Positions 13,405-14,224 of a DNA stretch of 14,224 nucleotides are shown here, one piece after another (the stretch's first letter is position 1; every line of letters starts with the position of its first letter). The DNA is from Spartobacteria bacterium (lineage in GTDB: Bacteria; Verrucomicrobiota; Verrucomicrobiia; Chthoniobacterales; UBA10450). Made by a program: the position numbers and the translations under genes. Where the stretch lies: assembly GCA_003445855.1 (NCBI GenBank), contig DMCG01000212.1, positions 4,057-18,280 of the forward strand, written 5' to 3'. The notes under the pieces were generated by a model. The model was not told the origin of the DNA. It ran no database searches and worked only from the letters and a program-made list of their open reading frames with translations.

Positions 13405-13589
13405 TGAGTTTATTGTGGAAAACGCCGCTAGGTCACTGTTCCCGCTTATCGGATTTCAAATCGCCACTGAATAAACTCCAACTGACAATCCACCAACTTC
13501 CGAGCTCCGTTTCCGTTTCGGCCTCATTACTAAAGTGCCTTTTTTCAGAAAGCAACATCAAATCGAGGGTCAATTAGCCCATTACTAAA
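13405..13589. other. Divergent 185 bp intergenic region, RRM gene / ketosynthase
   Basis: Largest gene-free stretch in the window. It holds the RRM leader repeat and two copies of a CATTACTAAA motif facing the ketosynthase. I see no convincing -35/-10 pair for either gene. Confidence 0.5.
13406..13478 (-). promoter_or_regulatory. Structured leader (inverted repeat) of the RRM gene
   Basis: On the plus strand GAGTTTATT (13406-13414) and its exact reverse complement AATAAACTC (13470-13478) are joined by GTGG (13415-13418) pairing with CCAC (13464-13467), with a 2-base bulge. Inside lies a second small palindrome GATTT-C-AAATC (13452-13462). Read in the RRM message, the inner arm covers the bases from 2 to 14 upstream of the ATG, the ribosome entry region. 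If the transcript begins upstream of 13478, the stem would hide the start. It could instead be a protein-binding site. Confidence 0.5.
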
Positions 13590-13592
13590 ATG
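13525..13592 (+). repeat. Direct repeat CATTACTAAA[A/G]TG, second copy at the ketosynthase start
   Basis: CATTACTAAAGTG at 13525-13537 and CATTACTAAAATG at 13580-13592, 55 bases apart. The second copy ends in the ketosynthase start codon; the first ends in GTG in another frame. It may be a duplicated control element or a chance repeat. Confidence 0.45.
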
Positions 13593-14224
13593 ACGAGATC
13601 CACCGCGTTAAACGGAAAAAGTGGTCCGGCCCGCGTTGCGGTCGTAGCCGCCGGGATAATCAGCCCGCTGGGTTGCGGATTGGCTGAAACGCTCGATTCA
13701 CTGCGTGCAGCGCGCGACTGCATCACGCCGGTCACAAGATTCTCCGTGGATCGATGCCGATGCAAAACTGCCGGTCAAGTCCCTGATGAACCTTTGGCAC
13801 TTAGACGAAACGGACGACGTGAACGGCGCCTGCATCGCGCCTCGCGCATGTTAATCTTCGCCCTAGAGGAAGCGCTAACGCAAGATCATCAATTTAAGCC
13901 GGAATTGACGGTGATCGGCACGACAAGCGGCGGCATGAGCTACGGGGAGGATTATTATCGAGCATTACATCGACATGGTGATTTACGACGCTCCCCTACT
14001 TGGATTGCAAATTATCCACCGCAAAAACCGGTTATTGACGCGCAGGAAGCATTTGGCATATCCGCGCCTTGCGAAGTGATTGCCAACGCCTGTGCTTCTG
14101 GCACCAACGCGATCGGCCACGGCTTCGAATGTGTCCGCTCGGGTCGTTACCAGCGCGTCCTGACCGGTGGTTATGACGCGCTCTCGGAGTTGGTGTTTGT
14201 GGGCTTTGATTCGCTGCAAGCTTC
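13590..14224 (+). CDS. Beta-ketoacyl-ACP synthase (FabF-like), 3' end outside window
   Basis: Open frame to the window edge; 211 codons visible, about half of a normal 410-aa ketosynthase. Thiolase-fold start RVAVVAAGIISPLGCG (15-30), the family's GTTSGGM (110-116), and the active-site Cys168 in NACASGTNAIG. The two catalytic His residues and the C-terminal half lie beyond base 14224. An in-frame TAG (13575-13577) just upstream makes ATG 13590 the natural start. Family knowledge: it condenses malonyl-ACP with acyl-ACP. ACASGT rather than the ACATGT of housekeeping FabF, and the divergence in the first 80 residues (Arg/Cys-rich DRCRCK), hint at a secondary-pathway enzyme (aryl-polyene or polyketide-like) rather than fatty-acid FabF. 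No ACP or partner genes are visible. Confidence 0.85.
   Translation, partial: MTRSTALNGKSGPARVAVVAAGIISPLGCGLAETLDSLRAARDCITPVTRFSVDRCRCKTAGQVPDEPLALRRNGRRERRLHRASRMLIFALEEALTQDHQFKPELTVIGTTSGGMSYGEDYYRALHRHGDLRRSPTWIANYPPQKPVIDAQEAFGISAPCEVIANACASGTNAIGHGFECVRSGRYQRVLTGGYDALSELVFVGFDSLQA

Noticed and set aside
1..14224. CRISPR array, IS element, prophage, rRNA, riboswitch or toxin-antitoxin pair
   Set aside because: No evenly spaced repeats, transposase motifs, phage genes or recognisable rRNA or riboswitch cores on either strand.

Overview
The window looks like chromosomal DNA of a Gram-negative bacterium. It carries an ExbB/ExbD-type proton channel, a predicted lipoprotein, a periplasmic parvulin and a FabF-type ketosynthase. 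The futalosine-pathway menaquinone gene mqnD, a GH13_3 maltosyltransferase (glgE), a glycine-rich RRM protein and moderately GC-rich DNA with few clear Shine-Dalgarno sites would suit a soil Verrucomicrobiota (Chthoniobacterales-like) genome. That placement is inference from gene content, not from a marker gene. There are no rRNAs, insertion sequences, CRISPR arrays or phage genes, and the coding density is ordinary.

Layout: positions 9801 down to 1 hold ten genes on the minus strand in transcription order: parB, a glutaminyl-cyclase-like M28 lipoprotein, a parvulin (GTGA overlap), a beta-hydroxyacid dehydrogenase-like protein with a long acidic tail, ygfZ, a SufR/COG2345-like regulator, glgE, exbB-like, exbD-like, and a TPR secreted protein (ATGA overlap) cut by the window start. 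Short gaps suggest two or more transcripts; the 105 to 108 bp gaps before the dehydrogenase and the regulator are the likeliest breaks. From 9910 onward the strand alternates: mqnD (+), a small one-TM protein (-), a DegT/DnrJ/EryC1 aminotransferase (+), tRNA-Tyr(GUA) (+), a glycine-zipper protein with a histone-H1-like basic tail (-), an RRM protein (-), and the 5' part of a beta-ketoacyl-ACP synthase (+) cut by the window end.

Functionally the window mixes envelope upkeep (ExbB/ExbD/TPR, parvulin, lipoprotein), alpha-glucan synthesis (GlgE), Fe-S upkeep (YgfZ beside a SufR-like regulator), respiration (MqnD), chromosome segregation (ParB) and RNA or DNA binding (RRM and basic-tail proteins). 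No wholly new system is evident. The signals most worth a second look are a 12-mer, AAGATCGACAAT, present five times; a long inverted repeat abutting the start codon of the RRM gene; the glycine-zipper/basic-tail protein; the regulator next to ygfZ with an incomplete cysteine set; and the charged tail on the dehydrogenase. No stretch longer than about 190 bases lacks a gene.
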